From positions 1 through 57,114 of the forward strand of contig NZ_JAELUH010000033.1 in assembly GCF_016429215.1 (NCBI RefSeq): DNA of 57,114 nt. Reading direction: 5' to 3'. The translations under genes were made by a program, and so were the position numbers. Shown here one piece after another: positions 26,933 through 35,389 of this stretch. Source of the stretch: Herbaspirillum sp. ASV7 (GTDB lineage Bacteria; Pseudomonadota; Gammaproteobacteria; Burkholderiales; Burkholderiaceae_D). The notes beneath the pieces are model-generated. The model saw only the letters and a list, made by a program, of their open reading frames with translations. It had not been told where the DNA came from and did no database searches. Positions within the stretch are counted from its first letter, which is position 1; each line of letters begins with the position of its first letter.

Positions 26933-27062
26933 TGGGCACTGCCTCGATATCAGTACAAGAAGAACAAGAAGCCAGGCAAGGGGCGCCTGGCGGTATTGAC
27001 CTCGTTTCCACACCCCGCCGCAGGCGGGGATCCACATCGGCAAATCGGCAAGGAGTTGAGTG

Positions 27063-28109
27063 ATGAAGATGAAGTACCTGGCAATGACCTGTGCAATCGC
27101 AGCGACCATGGGTCCCATGACCGGCGCCCAGGCGCAGACCAAGACCATCTACGTCGGCATGAATGGCGGCACGATGGAAAAGAACTACACGGCCTCGATC
27201 TTCCCGGACTTCGAGAAGGCCAACAACGTCAAGGTCGTGGTCGTGCCGGGTACCTCCTCGGACATCATCGCCAAGATGCAAGCCCAGAAGGACAAGCCGC
27301 AGATGCATGTGGCCTTCCTCGATGACGGCATCATGTACCGCGCCATCAACATGAGCCTGTGCGAGAAAATCAAGGATGCCGCCGTCCTGAAGGACGTCTA
27401 TCCCTTCGCGCGCCTGGCCAACGACCAGGCCGTGGCCATCGAGATGGGCGTGCTGGGCATCGGTTACAACAAGAAGCTGTTCGCCGAGAAGGGCTGGCCG
27501 GCGCCGACCTCGTGGATGGATTTCGCTGATCCGAAGTACAAGCAGAAGGTGGTGTTCCAGTCCATCTCGGCCAGTACCTTTGGCCTGTATGGTTTCATGA
27601 TGTTCAACCGTCTGGTGGGTGGCACCGACAAGAACGTCGATCCCGGTTTCAAGAAGTGGGGCAGCAGCATCGGCCCCAATGTGGTGGAGTACCTGTCGAG
27701 CTCGGCCAAGATCTCGGAGATGGTGCAGACCAATGAAGCGGCGATCTTCCCGCTGACCGTCACCGGTATCGCCAACCTCAAGGACAAGGGCATCCCGGCC
27801 GAATTCGCCACGCCCAAGGAAGGCGGCGTGCTGCTGATGACCGGCGCCTGTCCCATCAAGGGCAACAGCGAACCCGAGCTGTCCCAGAAGCTGCTCGAAT
27901 ACCTGCTGACCCCGGCGGTCCAGGCCAAGAGCATGGCCCTGGCCAATTCCATCCCGGTCAACCGCAACGTGCCGTTGTCGGAAGCAGCACAGGCCAAGCT
28001 GGGCAAGAGCGAAGTGCTGACCAAGAACCTCAATACCGTGGACTGGGATGTGGTCAACGAGAAGCGCTCCGAGTGGAACAACCGCTGGAACCGCATGATC
28101 GAGCAGTAA
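27063..28109 (+). CDS. Periplasmic ABC substrate-binding protein, PotD/spermidine-putrescine type, orphan
   Basis: 348 residues with a clean Sec signal (MKMKYLAMTCAIAATMGPMTGAQA). The mature fold (IYVGMNGGTMEKNYTASIFPDFEKANNVKVVVVPGTSSDIIAKMQAQK) is the extracellular solute-binding group 1/2 family used for polyamines and related amines. No permease or ATPase gene is adjacent. Its position between amaB and the aminotransferase suggests it brings in lysine, pipecolate or a similar compound; this is inference. AAGGAG precedes the ATG. Between amaB and this gene are two hairpins (GCCAGGC/GCCTGGC at 26971-26991, CCCCGCC/GGCGGGG at 27013-27029) that could lower read-through or stabilise mRNA. Confidence 0.8.
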   Translation: MKMKYLAMTCAIAATMGPMTGAQAQTKTIYVGMNGGTMEKNYTASIFPDFEKANNVKVVVVPGTSSDIIAKMQAQKDKPQMHVAFLDDGIMYRAINMSLCEKIKDAAVLKDVYPFARLANDQAVAIEMGVLGIGYNKKLFAEKGWPAPTSWMDFADPKYKQKVVFQSISASTFGLYGFMMFNRLVGGTDKNVDPGFKKWGSSIGPNVVEYLSSSAKISEMVQTNEAAIFPLTVTGIANLKDKGIPAEFATPKEGGVLLMTGACPIKGNSEPELSQKLLEYLLTPAVQAKSMALANSIPVNRNVPLSEAAQAKLGKSEVLTKNLNTVDWDVVNEKRSEWNNRWNRMIEQ

Positions 28110-28241
28110 TCCATGGGCGCGACGACCTCTGCCGGTCGTCGCGCTTGCCTCTCTTTGCTGTGTGATTGCAGTGTGACTTGTGCCGCCTTCGGGTGGCGCA
28201 GGGGCACTGTCGTCCTGATTTTTTCCTGCCCGCGTACTACC

Positions 28242-29459
28242 ATGACCGCCGCCTATCGTTTCAATCCCGCCTTCCAGTCACCGCAAGGCTCGCCCATCCG
28301 GGAACTCTTCAAGTACACGCAGCAACCCGGCATGATTTCCTTTGCCGGGGGCTATCCGGCACCGGCGCTGTTCGACGCCGATGCCCTGGCACGCAGTGCG
28401 GCTGCGGTGCTGGCGCAATCCCCCGCCGCCTGCCTGCAATATGGCGCCACCGAGGGCACGGCGGTGCTGGCCCAGGCCTTGCGCCAGCTTACCCGCGAGC
28501 GCATCGGCGGCGCCGGCGAGGTGGCCGACCTGATCGTCACGACCGGTTCGCAGCAGGGCTTCGAGCTGCTGCTGCGGGTCATGCTGAGCCAGGGCGATTG
28601 CGTGGCCATCGAGCGGCCGTGCTATCCCGCGGCGATCCAGGCACTGCGGCTGGCCGGTGCCGAATTGCTGGAAGTGCCGGGGGATGAGGCGGGCATGGAT
28701 ACCGATGCGCTGGAACAGCTGCTCATCGCTGGCGCCCGCCCCCGTCTGCTCTACGTGGTGCCGACCTTTGCCAACCCCACCGGCGCGACCCTGCCGCTGG
28801 CACGTCGGCGACACCTGCTAACGCTGGCGGTGCGTTACGAGTTCCTGGTGATCGAGGATGATCCATATGGGCAGTTGCGTTTCAGTGGCGAGGTGCAGCC
28901 GCCGCTGCTGCAGCTGGCGCAGGAGATCCCGGGGGCCGCTGACTGGCTGGTGTACCTGTCCAGCCTGTCCAAGGTGGTGGCGCCGGGCTTGCGCATCGGC
29001 TGGATGTGCGGCGCGCCCGAGATCCTGCGCCGGGCCGTGATCGCCAAGCAGACCGGCGACCTCTGCACCGCACCGTGGATGCAGATGGCAGCGGCGCGCT
29101 ATCTCGCCGACGGCTGCCTGGAGGCGCATCTGCCGGCCATCATCGCGACTTATCGCGAGCGCTGCGAGATCATGCTCGATGCCCTGCGACGTGCCTTCGG
29201 TGAATCGCTGTCACTGATCGCGCCGGAGGGCGGCATGTTCATCTGGGCCAGCTGGAATGATGGGACGGATGCCACCGCGCTATTGCACGAGGCCGTCAGG
29301 CAGAACGTGATGTATGTGCCCGGCGCCGCCTTCTATGCACAGGACGCCGACGCCGTGCGGCTGCGGCTCTCGTTTGCCAATGCGCAGCCGCAGGAGATCG
29401 TCGAGGGGGTGACCCGCCTGCAGCAGGCGCACCGGCAATGGCGCGCCATGCCGCGTTGA
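28242..29459 (+). CDS. PLP aminotransferase, LysN/2-aminoadipate aminotransferase-like
   Basis: 405 residues, fold type I class I aminotransferase without a GntR domain. Markers: MISFAGGYPAP, LQYGATEGTAVL, TTGSQQGFELL, VPTFANPTGATL, and the PLP lysine in SSLSKVVAPGLRIGW. This is the LysN/MocR-like subgroup, members of which transaminate 2-aminoadipate to 2-oxoadipate. The neighbours on both sides of the reaction make that substrate likely. The start used is the ATG before TAAYRFNPAFQSPQGSPIREL; upstream codons have no conserved features. Confidence 0.82.
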   Translation: MTAAYRFNPAFQSPQGSPIRELFKYTQQPGMISFAGGYPAPALFDADALARSAAAVLAQSPAACLQYGATEGTAVLAQALRQLTRERIGGAGEVADLIVTTGSQQGFELLLRVMLSQGDCVAIERPCYPAAIQALRLAGAELLEVPGDEAGMDTDALEQLLIAGARPRLLYVVPTFANPTGATLPLARRRHLLTLAVRYEFLVIEDDPYGQLRFSGEVQPPLLQLAQEIPGAADWLVYLSSLSKVVAPGLRIGWMCGAPEILRRAVIAKQTGDLCTAPWMQMAAARYLADGCLEAHLPAIIATYRERCEIMLDALRRAFGESLSLIAPEGGMFIWASWNDGTDATALLHEAVRQNVMYVPGAAFYAQDADAVRLRLSFANAQPQEIVEGVTRLQQAHRQWRAMPR

Positions 29460-29482
29460 TTTCTGTGGTGCGATGGAAAAAG

Positions 29483-29515
29483 CGCCCCGTCACCTTGCAG
29501 TGACGGGGCGTTGTT
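29483..29515. terminator. Terminator between aminotransferase and TonB receptor genes
   Basis: Perfect 11-bp stem CGCCCCGTCAC / GTGACGGGGCG with a six-base loop, followed by TTGTTG; the other side begins with an A-tract (AAAAAG), so it can act on both converging genes. Confidence 0.85.
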
Positions 29516-29536
29516 GCATGGTGCGTGCGCAGCGGC

Positions 29537-31657
29537 TCAGAGGTCGATCTTCATGCGCGCCACCACGGTGCGCTCGGTGCCGGGCATCACGTAGAGGTTG
29601 CCCCACGATCCCACGTAGTAGTTACGGTTGAACAGGTTATGCACGTCCAGTGAGAGGCGTACGTTCTTGCTGACCTGCCAGTAGCTCAGCAGCTTGACGG
29701 TGGTGTAGGCCGGCAGCGAATAGGTGTCGGCCGTATTACCGGAGCGATTGCCCACGTAGTTCACGCCACCGCCCAGACCGTAGCGGGTGCCATTGGCCAG
29801 CGCATCTTCGCGCATGGCCAAGAGGCCAGCGCTGTAGGCCGGGATGTTGGTCAGGCGGGTGCCGGCGGCCAGGGTCTTGTCGCGCGTGACGCGGGCGTTG
29901 TCCCAGGAGAAGTTGGCCGAGAGGCGCCAGTGTGCGTCGACCTGTCCGTAGGCATCGGCCTCGAAGCCGGTGCTCTTGACCTCGCCGGCTGCCACCGAAT
30001 AGCCGGGGACATCGCTGGCGGTGAGCACATTGGTCTTGGTGATGTCATAGAGCGCGAAGTTGGCGCCCAGGCGCTCATCCTTGCTCTGCAGCTTCACGCC
30101 GGCCTCGTAGGCGGTGGAATGCTGGGGATCGAAGGCGCGGCCATTGATGTCCACGCCGCTGTTGCCACGGAAGGACTTGCCCGCCGTCAGGTACACCGAG
30201 CTCCAGCTCGTGGGCAGGTAGGTGATGCCGGCACGCGGCGAGACCGCGCTCTGCTGCTGCGAGGTGGTGGTGACGCCGCCGACGCGGTTTTCCACGCTCT
30301 GGTTGTACTGGTCCCAGCGCAGGCCGCCCAGCAGCTTCCATTGCGGCGAGAGGCTCATCTGGTCCTGTACGAACAGGGCCTTGACGCGCTGGTTCTCGTC
30401 CGAGCTGGAGGTGCGATTGGTCAGCGGCAGCAGGGCACTGCCATAGACCGGGTTGTAGATGTCGATGGGCGTGTTGGCCGAACGCAGGATCTCGGTATTC
30501 ATCCACAGCGTCGAGGCTTCGGCACCCACCAGCAGGGTATGGCCGATGGCGCCGGTATTGAAATTGCCGTGCAGTTCGGCCTGGAAGGACACATCGCGCG
30601 AGGGCAGCTGGCGCCAGGTGCGCGTGCGGTTCAGGGTGCGGTTGTCGGCGGCCAGGGCATTGCTCAGCGCGGCTTCGGTGTAGTAGCCGTCGAAGCTGCT
30701 TTCCTTGTAGCTGGCGCCGAACTTGGCGCGCCATTGTTCGGAGAGCGTGCGCTCCAGCGTCAACTGGTGGGTGTTGCTGCGCATCTGCATGTTGCCATCG
30801 GAGGGCTCGCTGAGCACGCGATCGCGCGGCAGCGTGCCCAGCACACCGCGCACATTGATGATGCCGCGATCCAGCGGCGTGCTGGCCTGCAGGAATTCAC
30901 CCTCGTAGTTCAGCAGTGTATCGCGGTCGATCACCCACGCCACCGAGGGGGCCACCAGGGAGCGACGGTTGTTGAGCAGGCTGGAGCGGCTATCGCCCTC
31001 TTCGGTCATGGCGATGAGGCGATAGGCCACGCTCTGGCCCAGCGGGCCGGTGCTGTCGACCGAGGCGCGCCTGAGGCCGCCGGTGCCGGCACTGAGTTCG
31101 GCGCTGTTCTTGCTGGTGAACTGCGGTTTCTTGGTGACGATGTTGATGGTGCCACCCGGTTCGCTGCTGCCATACAGGGCCGAGGCCGGACCCTTGAGAA
31201 ATTCGATGCGTTCGATATTGGCCGTGTCGCGGCGCGGATTGTAGCCGCGCGAGCCGGGGAAGCCATTGATCAGGAAGCCCATGTCGGTGCTGCTGAAGCC
31301 GCGAATGGCGAAGTTGTCCCAGGTGCCACCGAAGTCATTGAGACGGCTGATGCCGCTGACGTAGTCCACCGTATCGGCCAGGCGCACCGCACCCAGGTCT
31401 TCGATCTGCTGGGTGGTCATTACGCGTACCGACTGGGGGATCTCCAGCAGGGGCGTATCGGTGCGGGTGGCACCGCTGGTGGTGGGGGTGTTGTAGCTGG
31501 CCGGGTTCTTGTCGGAGACCACGCTGATCTCGGGGAGGGCGCCGGGATGGTTGCCCGCACTGTCTTTGCTGTCATCGGCCCAGGCCAGCGGGGCCATGGT
31601 CATCAGGCTGGCGGCCAGCCAGTGGGCGGGACGAAGGTGTTCTCGCTGCAATCGCAT
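29537..31657 (-). CDS. TonB-dependent siderophore receptor
   Basis: 706 residues. A signal peptide ends near PLAWADD. The plug domain follows (LLEIPQSVRVMTTQQIEDLGAVRLADTVDYVSGI, NFAIRGFSSTDMGFLINGFPG, ERIEFLKGPASALYGSSEPGGTINIVTKKP) and then the 22-strand barrel ending in RMKIDL with the terminal hydrophobic strand. The plug matches the ferrichrome/FhuE-type hydroxamate siderophore receptors. It takes up a ferric siderophore across the outer membrane using TonB energy. No FecI/FecR pair is adjacent and no N-terminal signalling extension is present; a Fur box upstream explains its regulation. Confidence 0.92.
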   Translation of the reverse strand: MRLQREHLRPAHWLAASLMTMAPLAWADDSKDSAGNHPGALPEISVVSDKNPASYNTPTTSGATRTDTPLLEIPQSVRVMTTQQIEDLGAVRLADTVDYVSGISRLNDFGGTWDNFAIRGFSSTDMGFLINGFPGSRGYNPRRDTANIERIEFLKGPASALYGSSEPGGTINIVTKKPQFTSKNSAELSAGTGGLRRASVDSTGPLGQSVAYRLIAMTEEGDSRSSLLNNRRSLVAPSVAWVIDRDTLLNYEGEFLQASTPLDRGIINVRGVLGTLPRDRVLSEPSDGNMQMRSNTHQLTLERTLSEQWRAKFGASYKESSFDGYYTEAALSNALAADNRTLNRTRTWRQLPSRDVSFQAELHGNFNTGAIGHTLLVGAEASTLWMNTEILRSANTPIDIYNPVYGSALLPLTNRTSSSDENQRVKALFVQDQMSLSPQWKLLGGLRWDQYNQSVENRVGGVTTTSQQQSAVSPRAGITYLPTSWSSVYLTAGKSFRGNSGVDINGRAFDPQHSTAYEAGVKLQSKDERLGANFALYDITKTNVLTASDVPGYSVAAGEVKSTGFEADAYGQVDAHWRLSANFSWDNARVTRDKTLAAGTRLTNIPAYSAGLLAMREDALANGTRYGLGGGVNYVGNRSGNTADTYSLPAYTTVKLLSYWQVSKNVRLSLDVHNLFNRNYYVGSWGNLYVMPGTERTVVARMKIDL

Positions 31658-31694
31658 CTGCTTGATTCTTGGCTTGGTAGTCGGGATGCGAAAT

Positions 31695-31713
31695 ATAAAT
31701 GATAATCGTTAGC
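31695..31713 (-). promoter_or_regulatory. Fur box upstream of the siderophore receptor
   Basis: ATAAATGATAATCGTTAGC matches the 19-base Fur consensus at 14 positions, including the unbroken core ATGATAATC. It lies about 40 bases upstream of the receptor start. The remaining 31714-31971 interval shows no other feature I can name. Confidence 0.8.
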
Positions 31714-31971
31714 AATTGTTGGGATTTTGTAAGAAATGGTGGGCGATGATGTTGATTGGATACAGGTCGCTGCGGGTGACCAAGGAGGCGGACGGCCGGT
31801 GCGAGAGTGGTTTTCGGCAATAAAACCCGGCTTTTACTAGCGCAGATCAAATCATGGCCAGACTGCCGCCGCGCTCGCCGCGCGGCCTCACTATACTGGG
31901 GCCGGTCCGTTCGAGAGCCTCATGAGGGCTCTCCCGGCGGCCCATCATTGATTCGTTCCAGGGATGTCGCA

Positions 31972-33477
31972 ATGCTCGCCAAACTCAAAGCCACTTTCAA
32001 TTATTTCAACGAGGCCGTTCCCTTCCGTCTGGTGCCGGCCCTGATCACCACGGCAGTGCTGATCCTGCTGCTGCTCACGCCCTGCCCACCGGGGCTGGCG
32101 CCCAAGGCCTGGACGCTGGTGGCGATCTTCCTTACCACCATCGTGGCCATCATCCTCAAGGTCATGCCCATCGGCGTGATGGCGATGATGGCCATCGTCA
32201 TCGTCTCGCTCTCGCAGGTCACCTCCAATTCGTCCAAGGGTGCCATCGCCGATGCGCTGGCCAGTTTCTCCAATCCGCTGATCTGGCTCATCGTGGTGGC
32301 CATCCTGATCTCGCGTGGCCTGAAGAAGACCGGCCTGGGGCGGCGCGTGGGTCTGATGTTCATCGCCCTGCTGGGGCGCCGCACCATTGGCATCGGTTAC
32401 GGCCTGGCCATCTGCGAGCTGGTGCTGGCGCCCTTCACGCCCAGCAATACGGCGCGTGGCGGCGGCATCGTGCATCCCGTCATGAAGTCGATCGCCAATG
32501 CCTTCGATTCGGACCCGGCCAAGGGTACGCAGAACAAGGTGGGCAGCTACCTGGCGCTGGTCAACTACCACGCCAATCCGATCACCTCGGCCATGTTCCT
32601 CACCGCCACCGCCCCCAATCCGCTGGTGGTGAACTATGTGGCCAAGGCCACCGGCCATGCGCTGCAACTGTCCTGGACCACCTGGGCGCTGTGCATGCTG
32701 CTACCGGGGCTGGTGTGCCTGCTGCTCATGCCGCTGGTGATCTACCTGATCTCGCCGCCCGAATTGAAGGCCACGCCCAATGCGGTCGATTTCGCCCGCA
32801 GTGAGCTGGCGACCATGGGGCCGCTGGGCGCCAGCGAGAAGGTCATGCTGGGGACCTTCGGCCTGCTGCTGCTGTTGTGGGCCAACGTGCCGGCCATGCT
32901 GCTGGGCCAGGCCTTTACGCTCGATCCCACGGTGGTCGCCTTCGTCGGCCTGTTCGTGCTGATCATCACCGGCACCATCGACTGGGACGACGTGCTCTCC
33001 GAGAAGAGTGCCTGGGATACCCTGGTCTGGTTCGGTGCGCTGGTGATGCTGGCCGAGCAGCTGAACAAGACCGGCGTGGTGGCCTGGTTCTCCGACGGCA
33101 TGAAGGCGGCCATCGTCGCCAGCGGCATGGGCTGGTTTGCGGTGGCGGCGGTGTTGTTGCTGGTGTTCGTGCTGTCGCACTATTTCTTCGCCAGCACCAC
33201 CGCCCATATCAGCGCCATGTTGCTGGCCTTCCTCACGGTGGGGGCGCAACTGCTGCCGCCGCAGTACGTGATGCCCTTCATGCTGATGATGACGGCCGGC
33301 TCGGCCATCATGATGACGCTGACCCACTACGCCACCGGCACCTCTCCCATCATCTTCGGTAGCGGCTATGTCTCCATGGGAAAGTGGTGGGGCGTGGGCT
33401 TCGTGATGGCCGTGGTGGAGTTGCTGGTGTTTGCGACGGTGGGGATGGTGTGGTGGAAGGTGTTGGGGTATTGGTAA
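31972..33477 (+). CDS. DASS family anion (dicarboxylate/2-oxoglutarate-type) transporter
   Basis: 501 residues with about 12 hydrophobic segments. The two signature clamshell motifs are visible: APFTPSNTARGGGIVHPV in the first half and THYATGTSPIIFGSGY in the second. This is the CitT/YbhI/SodiT group of divalent anion:Na+ or antiport carriers for di- and tricarboxylates in the inner membrane. The exact substrate cannot be read from sequence. Start is the ATG before LAKLKATFNYFNEAVPFRLVP. It is the last GC-rich gene before the AT-rich island. Confidence 0.88.
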   Translation: MLAKLKATFNYFNEAVPFRLVPALITTAVLILLLLTPCPPGLAPKAWTLVAIFLTTIVAIILKVMPIGVMAMMAIVIVSLSQVTSNSSKGAIADALASFSNPLIWLIVVAILISRGLKKTGLGRRVGLMFIALLGRRTIGIGYGLAICELVLAPFTPSNTARGGGIVHPVMKSIANAFDSDPAKGTQNKVGSYLALVNYHANPITSAMFLTATAPNPLVVNYVAKATGHALQLSWTTWALCMLLPGLVCLLLMPLVIYLISPPELKATPNAVDFARSELATMGPLGASEKVMLGTFGLLLLLWANVPAMLLGQAFTLDPTVVAFVGLFVLIITGTIDWDDVLSEKSAWDTLVWFGALVMLAEQLNKTGVVAWFSDGMKAAIVASGMGWFAVAAVLLLVFVLSHYFFASTTAHISAMLLAFLTVGAQLLPPQYVMPFMLMMTAGSAIMMTLTHYATGTSPIIFGSGYVSMGKWWGVGFVMAVVELLVFATVGMVWWKVLGYW

Positions 33478-33749
33478 GCATCACCGAGTTCATCAGGATG
33501 CTCTGGGATTAAGTCGATGTTGGGAGAGGCCTGGACAAATTTCTTTAGTTATCAGTAGGTCGCAATGAACTCTTGACAGTCGATGTTAATGGTAACGCGT
33601 TAGGCAACTTGCTTTGGTGTGATTGGCCACGTCGGGCGCAATGGCGACCGAGATGACCGAGAAGCCATGCTCGCGGCACGGCTCTGCGATTGCTATACGC
33701 ATCAATCCAGGTATATCAAGCGAGATACATGCGAAGATTGAAATCTTGC

Positions 33750-35198
33750 TCATGAGCCAGATTCTTTCAATAGAGAGGACGCGAGCTCCCCGATTCGTTG
33801 CAAGGCCTTAATATGCGATTTTTCAAAGTTCCTGGGGATGCTGAGGCGAATACAGTTCAAATACGATCTTGATGCACTAAATAATGTCCCGGGCACAATT
33901 AAAATTCGACTATCAAGGCATGCCTTGAAGAGGATCTGTGAATCCATTTTGCTCGGCAACTCAAGCCATAGTGTGGATCCGCCATCAGGATTCGTGACGC
34001 GAGTACCTTGCGGAAATGAACGCTCTATAGTTTTTCTTGCCTCTTGCAGGACTTGACGATTCATCTTGTGCAGTCGACGTAAATGGCGACTGTAACTTGA
34101 TTCGGCGAGCAAGTTCATCAATGTGATCTCGTTGATCGTGCAGTTTCCGCCAGAAAAAGCAGTCTTCAACGCTATTATCTGCTCACCAAAACGACCCGCA
34201 TGTAACCACCCGATCCGCAATCCTGGAGCAATGGTCTTGGAGTAGGAACTGCACGTAAGCACCCATCCTTCTTTGTCAAACGATTTGATCGCACGACGAA
34301 GGGCAGCTTGAGGAGAAAGATCGTTATAGATGACGTCTTCTATTAACGGTATTTTTTTTTGAGTGATCAATTCCACAAGGCGCTTCCGCTCACCAATTGG
34401 CATATTGGTGCCCATTGGATTTGACAGAGTCGGCGTGACAAGTACCGCATTTACCTTTGAATCCCGCATGGCGAGCGAAAGCGCGTCAACGGATAGACCA
34501 TATCTAGGATGAGTCGGGATTTCCATTGCGCGGAGCTTTAATGCCTCAAGAATTTGCAGAAATCCAAATGAAGTAGGTGACTCAAGAGCAACCGTATCGC
34601 CGGGCTTCAGTAAGGCACACAGACACAAGCTAATGGCTTCTGTAGCACCAGTCGTAAGCACTATTTCATTAGGGTCAAGGACGCAACCCATCGAAAGGCT
34701 ACGCCGTGCAATGGTTTTGCGCAGACCGTCGTGCCCACAAACTGCTGGAAATCGACTTAGTACTCCAACACTTTGCTGGAGGGCTTTTGTCATCGCACGT
34801 TCGATCTTCCCTGGTGTGACCGGCGTCTGATCTCCATATCCCGAGCCAAAAGAGACCAAGTCAGGCGTCTGCACAGAGCTCATCACCAAATCGATGAGCT
34901 CAGTGATTGCGGCCGGCATTGCATATGCTGGAGGCGCACTGACCTCTTCCTGAAGAAGATGCTCAGGCCGCCGTGTGACGAAGTGACCAGCTTTGGGGCG
35001 GGTCTCAATCAACTGGGCATCTTCAAGGCAACGATATGCCTCCTGTACCGTTGACAGCGAGACCGCGTGAGTGATGGCTGCTTGTCTCAAAGAGGGGAGA
35101 CGCTCTCCGGGTGCATAAGTGCCGACCCGTATGGCCGCCTTGATATCGTCTGCGAGATTTTGATACTTCGGAATGCGCGGCTTGAAGTTGTTTGACAT
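33750..35198 (-). CDS. MocR-type regulator (GntR helix-turn-helix fused to aminotransferase domain)
   Basis: 482 residues. Residues ~10-80 are a GntR winged helix (YQNLADDIKAAIRVGTYAPGERLPSLRQAAITHAVSLSTVQEAYRCLEDAQLIETRPKAGHFV). The rest is a class I aminotransferase domain with the PLP lysine in SSYSKTIAPGLRIGW and TPTLSNPMGTNMPI. MocR proteins sense amino-acid or amine ligands through PLP chemistry and usually regulate the divergent operon. Here that is the chorismate-derived cluster at 35390-43061. Codon use is AT-rich like that cluster and unlike the gene before it, so both came together. Confidence 0.9.
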   Translation of the reverse strand: MSNNFKPRIPKYQNLADDIKAAIRVGTYAPGERLPSLRQAAITHAVSLSTVQEAYRCLEDAQLIETRPKAGHFVTRRPEHLLQEEVSAPPAYAMPAAITELIDLVMSSVQTPDLVSFGSGYGDQTPVTPGKIERAMTKALQQSVGVLSRFPAVCGHDGLRKTIARRSLSMGCVLDPNEIVLTTGATEAISLCLCALLKPGDTVALESPTSFGFLQILEALKLRAMEIPTHPRYGLSVDALSLAMRDSKVNAVLVTPTLSNPMGTNMPIGERKRLVELITQKKIPLIEDVIYNDLSPQAALRRAIKSFDKEGWVLTCSSYSKTIAPGLRIGWLHAGRFGEQIIALKTAFSGGNCTINEITLMNLLAESSYSRHLRRLHKMNRQVLQEARKTIERSFPQGTRVTNPDGGSTLWLELPSKMDSQILFKACLDSRILIVPGTLFSASRSYLNCIRLSIPRNFEKSHIKALQRIGELASSLLKESGS

Positions 35199-35342
35199 CC
35201 TTGGAATTTTGCGGATTTTCAGAGTTGAGTAAGTTTGGATACGTACAGCTCACATCAGATTGCATGAGGACAGATTAGGATTTTCCCTGCCTGTACTGAT
35301 ACGAATTGCTTTCTTTGTGTCTGGCATACCGAGGCGACAACA

Positions 35343-35372
35343 TAGAAGATGAGCATGAATGTTCATCTTCTA
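35343..35372. promoter_or_regulatory. Inverted repeat in the leader of the trpE-like gene
   Basis: TAGAAGATGA and TCATCTTCTA are exact reverse complements separated by ten bases (GCATGAATGT), ending 17 bases before the start of the trpE-like gene. It may be a regulator operator or an RNA hairpin over the translation start region. MocR sites are more often direct repeats, so another role is possible. Confidence 0.6.
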
Positions 35373-35389
35373 GCGTTAGGGCCGAAAGT

